From contig CM055828.1 of NCBI GenBank assembly GCA_029582265.1, positions 14,791,777 through 14,855,776 of the forward strand: a stretch of 64,000 bases of DNA, given 5' to 3'. The position numbers and the translations under genes were made by a program. The notes under the pieces are model-generated. The model was not told the DNA's origin, searched no databases, and worked only from the letters and a program-made list of their open reading frames with translations. Origin of the DNA: Zoroaster sp. YZ-2022. Taxonomy: Eukaryota; Echinodermata; Asteroidea; Forcipulatida; Zoroasteridae. Of this stretch, positions 44,675-55,439 are shown piece after piece. Position 1 is the stretch's first letter; each line of letters begins with the position of its first letter.

Positions 44675-45629
44675 ATGGCTCAGACTAAGTTCCAGCCTAC
44701 AGCACCCCGAGACAGCGTTGTTGACACCACAACCAAATGCAGTATCGTAACTGTTCAAGTCATCAACAATCTTCAGTTTGTAGGCTACACGATGGTATGG
44801 TTTAACGTCTTACGTTAACAGATCGATCATTTGAGAATCCGTGCACAATTAATGGAAGTGGTCTTCATTACTTGGTTTCGTTTGAAGGTATGTAAACTTT
44901 CACATTTTTTATAGATGTATGTTCGTTTTAGTATAATTTTATAGATATTGATTACATAAAACCATGGTTAACGTTAAAAACCTTAGTGTGGCAATGGTAT
45001 CACATGTGCCGCGCCTGGAGTGAAACAGGTCAACTCGTATGCGTGCTCGTACTTTTACCAATTCACACTTATTTTGGTCAACTCAACCCGGAAAAATATT
45101 TATTACTGAATATTTACTGGCATGCGTAAGGATTGACATCCGGTGGAGTACGCGTTGGTAAAAGTACAAGTTAATTTAGCTACACTATAGTGTCTGTAGT
45201 TCCTCATAATAATAGTAGTACTTATGTCCTGTGTGGTGATGGCTGCATTGCAGTTTACTTTATACTAGCACTTAATTTTCTCACTAAAGTAGACCAGAAA
45301 CAAATATCAGCACCTTTATTGAGATAATGAAACGGTCACATCATGGAGGAAGGAATACGTCACATGTAGTTCTATTCCATTGTAAAACCTAACTTAAAGG
45401 CATTGTTCTGAAGGGATCATTTTTCTGAAGTTACATCAATCCATCAATCCATCATCCTGATAATAACATATAAGGGCATTCTAAGTTATGTGTGTTTAAA
45501 ACACACATAACTTAGAATGACCCATTATTCTTCGTCCCTCTTTGAAAACATTTAATATTGTTTTTACATGATTCGTTTATATTTCAGATCAACGATATCC
45601 ATTTGTGCTACTGCTACAAGGTGTGTTAG
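44675..45629 (+). CDS. Candidate two-exon 53-codon gene inside the H3 cargo
   Basis: Exon one follows an acceptor at 44651-44654 (acag) and holds an ATG at 44675 (catcATGgc). Forty codons starting MAQTKFQPTAPRD run to 44794, before a GTATGG donor. Exon two follows a good acceptor (tttatatttcag before 45588), continues in phase 0 with INDIHLCYCYK and stops at TAG 45627-45629. The product would be 53 residues with a Cys/Tyr-rich end and no signal peptide or membrane segment. The ~790-bp intron includes a 21-bp-arm palindrome. Another donor (GTGTGT at 45621) could extend it. I do not recognise the protein. A non-coding transcript using the same exons is an equal possibility. Confidence 0.3.
45474..45523. 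repeat. Palindrome with 21-bp perfect arms
   Basis: CATTCTAAGTTATGTGTGTTT, one central base, then the exact complement. The arms extend by GGG/CCC after a one-base bulge. It lies about 65 bp before the acceptor at 45587. Confidence 0.85.
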
Positions 45630-47399
45630 AGTCTGTGTAACTTTGTGATCCAATGGCCAGTATTTGAAGTTTATCCATTCATCAAAGGAGTTGACGTATT
45701 ATTCAAATTATTTTATATGGACTTATCCTATCTGTGGCAGTCTTGACCCTCAAGGGAATTGTTTTTTCAGGACCTCAAGACACATCTACGTCTTTCTAGG
45801 AATTCTGAGTACTGAGGAATTCTTATTATTTTTTGACTGCACCCAAACATCCTCACAAATGTAATTATTAAGCAATATCTGTTGGTGATCTAGTAAAATG
45901 TACATTGCCGACAGTGAATCACTGGCAGTTGGGCCATATAAACATAGTAAACATACCCCCCCCCCCAATCTTCATTGCATGGGCCTGTGTCAGCCTTGGA
46001 ATACCTTTTGCCAGATCACCCAATTAAAGTTCCTATTTATTTGTATGCTCGCATTGGGATAGTACTGACCATCAATCCCATAAACACAATTGGTTAAACA
46101 GACAGTATCGTCACGATCAGAGCAGACTTTCTACAAACGGGCCATGGAATTGGTGTCCTAGTTTAAGACGAACATAGTGACTACAAATTACTGGCTCATT
46201 TATGCAGCAGCAACGCGAATATGACCTTATCATGTGAGTATTATTTTCAGTCACTGAGTTAAACTAGAACTTGAACTCTGATTCCATGCCCTGTTGATCG
46301 TGAAGATATTGCCACCTTTAAACAATAACTTTAACATTACTATTTATGAAAATGTATTTTCAACAGTTAATGACACATAAATACATATACATGTAACAAT
46401 CAGAAGATCATATTTCAGTATTGTTTGTTTCATTTTATTTTACAGTTATCCTTCAAATTACATTGTGCTGTCTCTTCCCTATAAGTATTGTTTTAAAAAA
46501 CTGAACCAAACATTTAAATATTATAACACTTGATCGAATGTGTCATTGTATTGTACAAGACCTGCACACACCTCACCTCGGGGCCAAAAATGTGTAATGA
46601 TAATTAAAGCTGTGATGATACAGTATTTAATTCCACCACAACCTATAATTAGCGTAACAGCTCTGTATTCGTCCAAAGGACAAACACCTAATGTCGTACA
46701 GATCGTTAATTGTCAAAAAATATTTACAAAAAGGTGACCCCACTTTGACCTTTACGTCCTGTCCAAACCGGAAGTCAAAGTTTAATATTTAAAACAATCA
46801 TATCTCAACAACCACAAGAGGTAAATTCACAATTTTTGTACCATTGTACAGATCGTTAATTGTCAAAAAATATTTACAAAAGATGACCCGATTTTGACCT
46901 TACTTCCTGTCCAAACCGGAAGTCAAAGTTTAATATTTAAAAAAATTATATCTCAACAACCACAAGAGGTAAATTCACAATTTTTGTACCATTGTACAGA
47001 TCATTGATTGGCAAAAAATATTTACTAAAAGATGACCCCAATTTGACCTTACTTCCTGTCCAAACCGGAAGACAAAGTTTAATATTTAAAAAAATCATAT
47101 CTCAACAACCACAACAGGTAAATTCACAGTTTTTGCACCATTGTACAGATTGTTAATTGTCAAAAATATTTACAAAAACATGACCCCGATTTGACCTTTA
47201 CTTCCTGTCCAAACCGAAAGTCAAAGTTTAATATTAACAAAAATCATCCACAAGAGGTAACTTCACAATCTTTGCACCAAGGTACAGATCGTTAATTGTC
47301 AACAAATATTGGAACAAAGTTGACCCCAATTTGACCTTTACTTCCTCCCGAACACCTAGTGTTTGTTCAAACAAACACTTAAGCTCTAGTTATTTATTA

Positions 47400-47675
47400 T
47401 TATTATTATTTATTATTATTATTATATTTTTTGAGGGTGTTCATTTTTGTAAAAAATATATCTTGATCTAAGCAAGCACGTCTGATGTGTAAAGCCGTGC
47501 CACGATATTTTTCTACATTCTAAACTAGCAATTGTACACTCACCCATGTGCATTTATATCCTAAACATGAATTGTGGACTTATCTTTCCTTGAAAAAAAA
47601 TCTTCTACAGCTGTGAAATTCATATTACACAGAAAGTCTTTGCTTCCAAATTAATTTTGTATTTAAAATGCACGA
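47400..47675. other. (TTA)n microsatellite then unassigned sequence
   Basis: 47399-47430 is a TTATTATT run that also flanks the other end of H3. The rest, up to the LINE tail, shows nothing recognisable. Confidence 0.6.
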
Positions 47676-47860
47676 CATAGATAGATAGATAGACAGATAG
47701 ATTTTTTTGACTTTTCATAGTGAATTTTTATTTTAAACTTCACACTTTTCACAAGTTATAATACCAATTTACAGGAATTTACAAATAAAACAGAATATCA
47801 GTAATCAATGAAGAAAATAATCATTCAATTATCAGAAATGTATTAGGTACAATGGTCTAG

Positions 47861-49161
47861 TCAATTAGATGAGCCAGTAGATTTCGTCATTTTGTGAAAA
47901 GTGCATTGTTGTGTCCCCATTTCTTGAGAAAAACATTTTTGGTTGTTTTGGGATTTGTAAAAGTGGAAATCGAGAATAATTTTACTTTGAATTCGGTATT
48001 TCCATATCAGAAGAACATCTTTAAAGTAAGAATTACAATATAACCAGTAAATAGTAGCTTTTAAGCTGACAATTAAATAGTTACACAGATAAACGGCTTC
48101 CTTCGGTCGATCCCTGGCGTGCGGAACTAAACACCAGTATAAATCAAAGTCACAGTCTGTCTGTGGGAGGATCCGTCGCAGAAGTCTGTGAAGTGTAGAT
48201 AGGGCTGGCTGAATTGTTGTGCAAAGGATGAACAGGTGTAGGCATGTGTCTCTCTGCCCACACCAGCCGCAGTTCCTGTAGAATTTCGGGTCGATGTGGT
48301 GCAGGACTGGAAGGGACGGCAGGACATTATGAAAGAGACGGAATTGTACATCGCCTTCTTTTTTCGATATGGGTTGGTGACATGTTGCTTTCCATTGAGC
48401 TGACGTTGATGGTCGAGCAACACAATTTTTATGCCACGGTGTTTTCATGGATTTTTCAGAGAGGGAATTGATGACTCTGTTAAAAATTCGTATAAGCATC
48501 TGGATGTGCTTGTCAGTCCGTTGATGTTGGGAGGAATGGTGATCTCTGGAAATGGTGTTGGAAAAGGCGGTACATCTTTCAAATCTTCCGGTAGTCGCCA
48601 ACAACCTTGTCGATTGAAGAAATGCGGGAAGTTGTTAGTGACATTCCTCTGTATTATGTTGATGTCCATTTGGAGAGCCCTTGATGATGTACAGAGAAGG
48701 TGCCGGTGCTGTGGAAGATAGAGGTCTTCTGCGGATTTCCATTTTCCGGTGGAAAGGTTGATGAGATGCCCTACTAGTGTTATCCCGCACGCCAGGAGTC
48801 GAGGTGAAGGAAGCTGTTCTTTGGCATTTTGATTAAGGTGAGTACAATTAAGAGGTAAGTTTAAAATGTGATCGATCGAGGTAGGTGGTACAGAGATACG
48901 AGCGCTGGACAGGAGCCAGGCGGTGATTATTTCACTGTGAAAATTAGGGATGCTATTCAGAAATCTCGCATTTATGTCCGTGAGAAACAGGTGAATGTCG
49001 AGGTTGAGGTTGCGGTATTTTTGGAGAAAGTGAGAAAAGAGATTGTAAGCAGGGTGCGAGCTCTTGTCCAGAAATCGTTGTAAAGTACGGAATCGGAAGG
49101 TGGAAAGACGTGCCCGAAGGCAAGTGAGACCAAAACCTCCTTTATCAGATAATTGAAACAT
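47861..49161 (-). pseudogene. LINE ORF2 C-terminal domain
   Basis: This is the region after the reverse transcriptase in Tx1/L1-like ORF2. A frame from 49161 to 48445 starts MFQLSDKGGFGLTCLRARLS, and the 'KGGFGL' type segment is typical just after the RT domain in this clade. A second frame, 48604-47861, overlaps it and continues with a Cys/His cluster (NCGWCGQRDTCLHLFILC, about 48260-48205) like the zinc-binding C-terminal motif of L1/Tx1 proteins. The two frames are offset, so at least one frameshift lies between about 48450 and 48600. The stop is at 47861-47863. Confidence 0.7.
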
Positions 49162-49312
49162 TGTACGTTGGTCTAACCAGTGTTTCCCGTTTGACCAAAG
49201 TCAACAAGTTTCCTTTGAAGTTCATCGAGTATATGATCGGGTGTTGGAAGGACGGCTAGATAGTGTAACAATTTGGAAGTGGCGATTTGGTTAGTATATG
49301 AGGATTTTACCT

Positions 49313-50022
49313 TTATGAGAGTGTTTTGGAAATGCTCTTCCAACGAGCGAGGGTTTTCTGGAGTTTGTTTCTACATGTTTGCCAATTTTGTTGAGTGAAT
49401 TTATTGGAATTACCCAGATGAACTTCAAGGAACTTGAGACCTTCATTGTTCCACGTGAAGTTGAGGGGATTATCATTTCTGAGGACCCAGGATCCTGCCC
49501 ATAAACCTTGGGATTTTTGAAAATTTAGGCGAGCTGAAGACGCTCTGCTATATAAATTGTAAATATTGTCGACGATTTGGAAGCCACACTCGGACCCGAT
49601 AAAGATAGAAACATCGTCTGCGTAGGCAGAGACGTTTGCTGTCAAGAGGTAGTGGAAAGCCGCAGGTGGCAACATTTTGTCTAAGAGAATTCAAGAAAGG
49701 TTCTATTGCCAAGGAAAAGAGTAGGCCCGATAAAGGACATCCTTGGCGAATACCCCTTTTCGAAGGGGAAGGGGGAAGTGAGAGAAGAGTTAATTTTAAC
49801 AAGACTCTGGGCGTTATTGTACAGTAATTTGATATATGATAGAAAGTTGTCACCGAATCCCATTGTGCCCAGTGTTTTTAGTAAATAAGAGTGACTGACA
49901 TTGTCAAAGGCAAGAGGAAGGTCTAGATTGAGAATGGCAAGAGGAAGGTTTTCCATGTTGGCGTGGAGAAGACAGTCTCTGATAAGATTGATATTGTCGT
50001 ATATTGAACGCTCCCGGTACTG
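49313..50022 (-). pseudogene. LINE ORF2 reverse transcriptase, second half
   Basis: It continues the polymerase after the mariner-like insertion. Frames 49956-49681, 49853-49548 and 49675-49313 carry, in order, the box A region (LDLPLAFDNVSHSYLL; the usual D is present in 'FDNV'), the 'GIRQGCPLSGLLF' block, and the catalytic YADD at 49624-49613. Three frames are needed to read it, so there are at least two frameshifts. Motif order and spacing agree with Tx1/L1 polymerases. Confidence 0.8.
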
Positions 50023-50863
50023 TACAGTGTGTCTCCAAGAGAGTGTTTTGTGTCACGGAGTACATCCGTACTGGAAGAGTAAATGGTGTTATCGATGCAT
50101 TTATGCAGCGATTCCCAGATCGAGATCCACCTGCAGCCTGCACTATCTGGAGAAACCTACGAAAGTACCGGAGGGAGGGTACCAGCCTCAATCTCAATCG
50201 AGGGCGTTCCGGGCGACATCGGACTGGGAGGTCGGCGGAAAACATCGAATTGGTGGAGGCGCAGCTGGATGCCAACCCGCATGTCAGTGCGAGACGGAAT
50301 GGACTGGGCCTACCACATGCCACGTTCAATCGCATCACTCGGCTGGACCTGGGCATGCACCCCTACCAAATGCGCGTGCGACATCGGCTGCTACCGCCGG
50401 ATTTGCCAAGACGGTTGAATTTTTGTCAGTGGGTCGTCGACCAGCTGCAGGCAGATGTGCGATTCGTCCATCATCTCGTCATTGGCGATGAAGCTGGATT
50501 TTCTCTCGACGGAAAAGTCAACTCACGCAATGTTCGAGAGTACGCCCCCAAACAACATCCACCTCCCTTCAATTACGAGCACAATCTTCCAACGTGAGAA
50601 AGTGAGTGTCTGGGTTGGCCTCTGCGGCAGTGGCCTCATCGTCGGACAGGTGTTTTTTCAGGGCAACCTCAACGGCCGGCGTTACCTTGAGATGTTGAAT
50701 GATGATGTCATCCCCATCCTTGAGGAACATTTCGAGGTTCAGGAGCGAGGTGTGTTTAGGCGCCTGTGGTGGGCTCAAGACGGCGCTCCGGCTCATCGTC
50801 TACTGGCTGTCCGATACCGCTTTCATGAAGCGTTCAGAGACCGTGTCATAGCGTTGAATCATG

Positions 50864-51049
50864 TGTCGTGGCCGAGCGGTCTAGCGCACCGAACTCAAGT
50901 TCTGGTGTTGCCAGCAGCAGGGTGTGGGTTCGAGCCCCGGTCGTGACACTTGTATCCTTGAGCAAGGTACTTAACCATAATTGCTTCGTCCTTCGGATGG
51001 GACGTAAAGCCGTAGGTCCCGTGTGTTGTATAATGCACGTAACGTGGAT
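50864..51049 (+). mobile_element. tRNA-derived SINE B-related copy, 3'-truncated, different body
   Basis: It has the same Ser/Leu-like head as SINE B but a different body ('cttcggatgggacgtaaagc', 'cccgtgtgttgtataatgca'). This is a second subfamily sharing the head. A full SINE B follows directly, so either two insertions or a composite occurred here. It interrupts the mariner-like transposase. Confidence 0.7.
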
Positions 51050-51410
51050 TGTCGTGGCCGAGCGGTCTAGCGCACTGAACTCAAGTTCTGGTGTTGCCAG
51101 CAGCAGAGTGTGGGTTCGAGCCCCAGCCGTGACACCTGTGTCCTTGAGCAAGACACTTAACCATAATTGCTTCTCTCCACCCAGGGGTTAAATGGGTACC
51201 TGTGAAGGCAGAGATGGTTTGCTCTCTATGCGCTAGAAATGGCAGCAATTGAGCTGTATACTCCCCAGGGAGCTGAGATGGTTTCAGGAATGATTTATGA
51301 GCCTTATGAGCCTTATGAGCAGGGATAATAATATAATGCGCCTTGAGCGCCACTTAGTTGGTGGATACGTGCGCTATATAAATCTATACATTATTATTAT
51401 TATTATTATT
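51050..51410 (+). mobile_element. tRNA-derived SINE B, full copy
   Basis: Head, body and (ATT)n tail match the copy at 23744-24107 closely. The triplet ATG at 50861-50863 and 51411-51413 brackets this SINE and the preceding one together, and removal restores the transposase reading frame around the junction. Confidence 0.8.
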
Positions 51411-51919
51411 ATGAATGGCCACCGAGATCTCCAGACCTCACCCCGTGTGATTTCTACCTCTGGGGATACTTGAAATCCAAGGTGTACACGACTCCCCCTC
51501 CGGACTTGCAGACTCTCCGTGACAGAATAACAGCTGAGATTGACGTCCTGCGGCAGACTCCAGATGTTGTTAGGAGATCGATGGGAGACATGGAGAGACG
51601 ATGTCCCCTGTGTATCGAGCGAGAGGGAGGGCATGTTGAGGGGGAAGGGATGTAATCATCAACAGTTCATCCACATTGCAACACTTGCACATCTAAACAA
51701 AATCGATTATCACTGCATTTAAAAACTTGGTCCCATCGTCAATTTGACCTCTCTTGGAAAAGTACTCATAACTCTGTCAAAAATTATCAGATTTGGACGT
51801 TTGATTTTAAAGTGGAAAGGTGTATCTTTCAAACCATACCTATATTATCTATGTTGGTTACTCATTCTACGTCTGGCATTCCGTTAAATTTTGTTTGCAT
51901 TTTTTTTAGACACACTGTA

Positions 51920-52400
51920 TAACTCTGATCCTGATTTACGATTTGACCGATTACGTTCTTGAGGCGGTTAGCAAGCACCTTGGCGATAATTTTATAATCA
52001 GTGTTGAGGAGGGAAATCGGTCGCCAGTTAGCTATGTCGAGTGGGTCACCCTTTTTGGGAAGAAGAGAAATAACAGCTCTCCTGCACGAGATAGGAAGGG
52101 CCCCAGAGGCGAAAGCAGCATTGAAAACAGAAAGAAAGTCGTATTTGATAGTGGGCCAAAATTTCTTAAAGAACTCGGGCGTTAGACCGTCGAGTCCAGG
52201 AGTTTTATTTTGATTTAATTGTTTGACTGCCTGTTCAAGTTCTTCCATTGATATGAGTTCGTCACAGGCTTGTGCATCGGACGGATCAAGGGAGGGAATA
52301 TCTTCCAGGAGGGAGTCTTGGGCATTCACGTCAACATCTACGTTGGCATAAAGATTTTGATAGGAGTGAATACATGTCTTTATTTCAGAGGGATTTTCTG
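51920..52400 (-). pseudogene. LINE ORF2 reverse transcriptase, N-terminal half
   Basis: The frame below 52329 contains 'NKTPGLDGLTPEFFKKFW' (about 52212-52160), the usual start of the Tx1/L1 polymerase. It is followed by 'LPKKGDPLDIANWRPISLL' and 'DYKIIAKVLANRLK', finger and palm blocks well conserved in the clade. It ends at the mariner-like insertion (51919). Frame and motifs are clean within this segment. Confidence 0.85.
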
Positions 52401-53614
52401 TTACGTCACCGGAAGGTAGACGGATTCTGTAGATGTGTTTTTGACAGAGTGAGATTTTTCGAGATTAAAGAAAAAGGAGGAAGATGTGTCGATATCTTTT
52501 GCAAAGTGGAAGCGTGATCGAATAAGTGCCCCTTTTGCTTCGTGTTTGAGTATGTTGTTGAGTGCATTTCGTTGTTCTTTCAGTGTTTCAGCCATGTCTG
52601 GTGTGATTGTGGGATGTGATTGGAGTTTGTCTATGTCTTTTTCTAGTTTCTGTATCGTAGTTTTCTTTTCAGAAGCGCATTTCTTTCCGTACATTTGGGA
52701 TAGGGATTTGATGTGACGTTTCCCGAGGTCCCAGATGTTGTGATAGTTATCTTTTTGAGTTTGCCAGTCGGACCAAAATAGAGATAATATTTCACAGAAT
52801 TTTCTATCTTCAAGAAGGCTGTTGTTAAACTGCCAATAGGCGCTTCCTCGCTTTGTAAAAAAGGGAAGTTTTAATTTCAGGAGGACAGCACTATGATCAG
52901 AAAGTGAGCAAGGAATAATATCACAGGACAGAACAGATGTAGTATTAAGAGTGGGAGATATATAAAATCGGTCAAGGCGAGCTTTAGACATTTCTCCAGG
53001 CATACTGGAGTTATGTCTAAACCAGGTGTATTTAGATGCGTTAGGGTTAAGTCTTCGCCAAACGTCACAAAGAGAGAGATCAGTATAGAGGTTGAGCAAA
53101 GAGGATGCGATTTTCGGCGTTTTTCAGAAGAGATGCCGAAACGATCTAACGTGGGCTCAATAGTACAGTTGAAGTCACCGCCAATAACCATGCCACTATC
53201 GCGGTCGTCGCAATGGCGTTGAATGGCTTCCAACACTTCTATGGCCGGATCATTGTTTTGAGGGATCAATACATTATAAAGATGATAGATTGTGGAGCCG
53301 ACCTCTACCTTAGTGTACGTAACATAACTTTCATAGATAACCTCAGAAGAAAGGACCGGGTAAGTATTTTTAATGAGTATCCCAACTCCCGTTCCCCGAG
53401 ATAAACTTGGAGAACAAAATTAATAACGTGGTACGGCCAGGAATTCCAAGCAGAGGACAGTGTTCAGATCATTTGTTTCTTGGAGAAAGATGATATACAT
53501 ATCTATGTTTAAAAGAAAGAAAGGAAGAGTTCCTAACAGGCATGGAACACCCTCCAGTGTTGAGGGTAAGAATGGAAAGTGCCATACGAAAAGAATAAAA
53601 ATGTATTTAGTCAT
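52401..53614 (-). pseudogene. LINE ORF2 APE-type endonuclease and linker
   Basis: This domain nicks target DNA to prime reverse transcription. It begins near 53614. QETN (about 53478-53467) and GGDFNC (GDFN at 53179-53168) are active-site motifs, and SDH at 52901-52893 ends the domain. Frames change between 53170 and 53000 and again at about 52400, and a stop interrupts near 53420. A Lys/Glu-rich, possibly coiled-coil linker (about 52690-52520) leads to the reverse transcriptase. Confidence 0.8.
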
Positions 53615-53615
53615 T

Positions 53616-55235
53616 TTAGAATGTTTGCGAGGGGTCGTTTGGATCTAAGGTCTTGATAAGTTTTCGTACCCTTTGTTGCATATTCCTGTTGAAGAGAGTA
53701 GAGTTTCGCAGGGGTTTTAGTTGTATATCAAGGCCTGGGAGGTTGTTTGTAAACTTTCTGGCAATTTCAAGAGGTTTTCGCCTGGCTTTGACGCATTTTA
53801 GAAATTTAGTCATATCTGCGTTAGACAGCGGACCCCTGGTGGTGATTAAATCACCAAAGTCTTCCTCGGTAGCTTCTGAAGTGACAGATTGAATGTCACT
53901 GTCGCTTTCTGAAGCAGAAGGACCGTCTACTGACATTTGAGAAGATTCGTCTAGAGCCTGTGAAAGAGTTGGCGGATCAGTACTGGTGGGTTGGTCTTTG
54001 GCTGTCTCCAGATGTTTAGAAAACTTTCTCGGGGGAGACGGTGATTTTAGAGGCACGAGACTAGAATTGACAGCTTGTTTGGAAGAAGGTGGTGAGAGCT
54101 TTTTCTTCCTTTTAGACAAGACCTCTGAGAAAAGAGGTGTAGAATTGTCTCTTTGGAGAGGAGGTGGAGTTCCCCAAAAGTATTTGGAGGAATGAGGTTT
54201 ATCGGAAGGGGTGGTGGAAGAAGTAGCAGTGGTTGGTGAGGAAGGGGAGTGGGTATTTAAAGTGGGGGATGTGGAGAGGCGGGACGTGGAAGGGGAGAAA
54301 TGGGAGGGGGCTGAGAGGCGGGAGGGGGTGGGGCTGGGAGGGGGAGGGGCGGTGGGGCTGGGAGGAGGATCATTCGTGTGAGAGGTGGTAGGATTAGAGG
54401 GGATGCGTGGTTGAGGAACATTATTGGAGGAAAGTGAAGTATAGCCGAGTCAGATCTTGCTGGTGTAGTGTGCTTGATATTTGTTATTGATCGTTTTGAA
54501 GGGTGTTTAATTTGGGTCCGATTTTTTTCCATGGTGAAAGACCGGAGCAGGGTTTAGAGGGTTGTGTGTTGTTTCCGGCGATGGATCAGTGGATTGATTA
54601 TCAGGTTGGGATGTGTTTTTCTTGCAGTTCTTACTGATGTGACCATATTCACTGCAGGAAAAAACACTTAACAGACTCGGTAGAAATGAAAATTCGGTAG
54701 TTCACACCTGCATGATTGAAGTTAATGTGGTCCGGTATGGTAATATTTGGTTCAATAAAGACATGAACCTGTCTTCTAAAGGACATGATATGGGACAGCT
54801 TTTTGTCCTTCATCCCAAGGGGTATAGGCCGAACGGGAGACACCGTCTTACAAAAATCAGACAAACTGCAGCTGGCAGTAATAACATAATTAGGTATTTC
54901 AGGATATACATTTGATAAAACAAGTCGAGTGGTCGGGCGTACGAGGGGGCTGACTTCTATGTATGTTTCTGTATGTGAAGACCACATAAAATGGCTTCGT
55001 CTTCGATCTCTTTGGAGCAAAGATACACAGCTGCCCTGCCATTGGAAATTCGTGAAGCGTGTGTAATAGAGTCAGGAGGTATTGAACTGGACATAGCGTC
55101 CACGTAGGAAGACAAAGGAACATTGTCAGCTACAGAAAAGACTACGGCGTTTTTACGTACACCTATGTGGGACATTTGATTCATATTCAAATTGGAGCTT
55201 CCCGCTTGGCTAGCCATGATATGGCTAGTCGGCAA
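53616..55235 (-). pseudogene. LINE ORF1 with CCHC zinc knuckle
   Basis: ORF1 proteins bind the element RNA. The N-terminal part (from 55235 or nearby, MASQAG start possible at 55217) is followed by 'RRQVHVFIEPN' type sequence. A CCHC knuckle (C, x2, C, x4, H, x4, C; CSEYGHISKNC at 54656-54624) has its first Cys in another frame, so an extra base near 54660 breaks it. A very Pro-rich segment (54350-54260) and a Ser/Glu-rich, then basic C-terminal part (54119-53616) follow. At least three frameshifts or stops are seen. The order matches Tx1-group ORF1. Confidence 0.7.
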
Positions 55236-55439
55236 GGAAGCTGTAAAGTAAATGTGAAAAAAACCTTCAAAATATCACTTAAGGAGTGAAAAAGATAACC
55301 AAAATTTTCCAGAAGAGTCTATGGTTCTATATAAACAATGTATAAAAATAACTATGACCTAAAGCGTCATAAAAACCGACCGACCGGTCACAATACTCAC
55401 AAAAATACGGAGCTCGAAATCTGTACCACCTACGTACAG

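Larger units (their letters stand above)
43023..46695 (+). other. Cargo-like segment inside H3
   Basis: About 3.67 kb of unique sequence bounded on both sides by the Helentron-like tandem units. It holds a TATA/GC-box promoter candidate (43250-43266), a perfect hairpin (43354-43391), a 16-bp minisatellite (43514-43609), a 116-bp duplication (44441-44672), two phase-compatible exons (44655-44794, 45588-45629) and a palindrome (45474-45523). All gene-like signals are on the plus strand, opposite to H3. It could be a captured host gene fragment, host DNA lying between two separate truncated copies, or a later insertion. Confidence 0.45.
42786..47399 (-). mobile_element. Helentron/HINE-like element H3 with 3.7-kb internal insert
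   Basis: On the minus strand the 5' end (CTAGAG, a GTGTTTGTT/AACAAACAC hairpin, AGGTGTTCGGG) is at 47399-47347. It is followed by about five ~140-bp tandem units down to about 46696. The 3' segment with the GGAGAAG microsatellite and the terminal hairpin (CCCGAACACC, then CTAAT) is at 43022-42786. Between them, 43023-46695 is not shared with H1 or H2. Both outer flanks are (ATT)n runs, which suggests one insertion event into one microsatellite. The insert would then be cargo or a later insertion. Confidence 0.55.
50034..51654 (+). pseudogene. mariner-like transposase with DDD triad, interrupted by SINEs
   Basis: It would excise and insert the element at TA sites. The N-terminal ~85 residues look like a helix-turn-helix region (CVTEYIRTGRVNG, then IWRNLRKYRREG). 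Catalytic residues: first D in GDEAGF (50487-50489), second D in WAQDGAPAH (50779-50781), third D in SPDLTPCDFYLWG (51449-51451). Removing the SINEs gives 39 residues between the second and third, by my count (DD39D-type), the third being Asp as in mariner rather than Glu as in Tc1. A frameshift lies at about 50590, and the SINEs add about 547 bp at 50864-51410. Inactive. The last stop is near 51654. Confidence 0.75.
50025..51917 (+). mobile_element. mariner-like (IS630/Tc1/mariner) element inside the LINE, TA TSD
   Basis: The ends CAGTGTGTCT and AGACACACTG are perfect 10-bp inverted repeats flanked by TA on both sides (50023-50024 and 51918-51919). Without its two SINEs the element is about 1.35 kb, the usual mariner size. 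It splits the LINE reverse transcriptase: minus-strand 'QIVNQDQSY' to the right and 'RSIYDN' to the left are contiguous in intact relatives. It runs on the plus strand, opposite to the LINE. Confidence 0.85.
47676..55250 (-). mobile_element. Tx1/L1-clade LINE, decayed, split by a mariner-like element
   Basis: On the minus strand the order is ORF1 with a CCHC knuckle (55235-53616), ORF2 endonuclease (53614 to about 52870), a linker, reverse transcriptase (52330-51920 and 50022 to about 49300), a C-terminal domain (49161-47861), a short 3' UTR, and a (TCTA)n tail at about 47700-47676. The length without the 1.9-kb mariner-like insertion is about 5.7 kb, near full length for this clade. Several frameshifts and stops make it inactive. 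The 5' limit is not certain. Confidence 0.8.

Noticed and set aside
48244..49083. Plus-strand frames across 48.2-50.0 kb and 51.9-54.2 kb
   Set aside because: They are antisense shadows of the minus-strand LINE ORFs, which carry the recognisable motifs.
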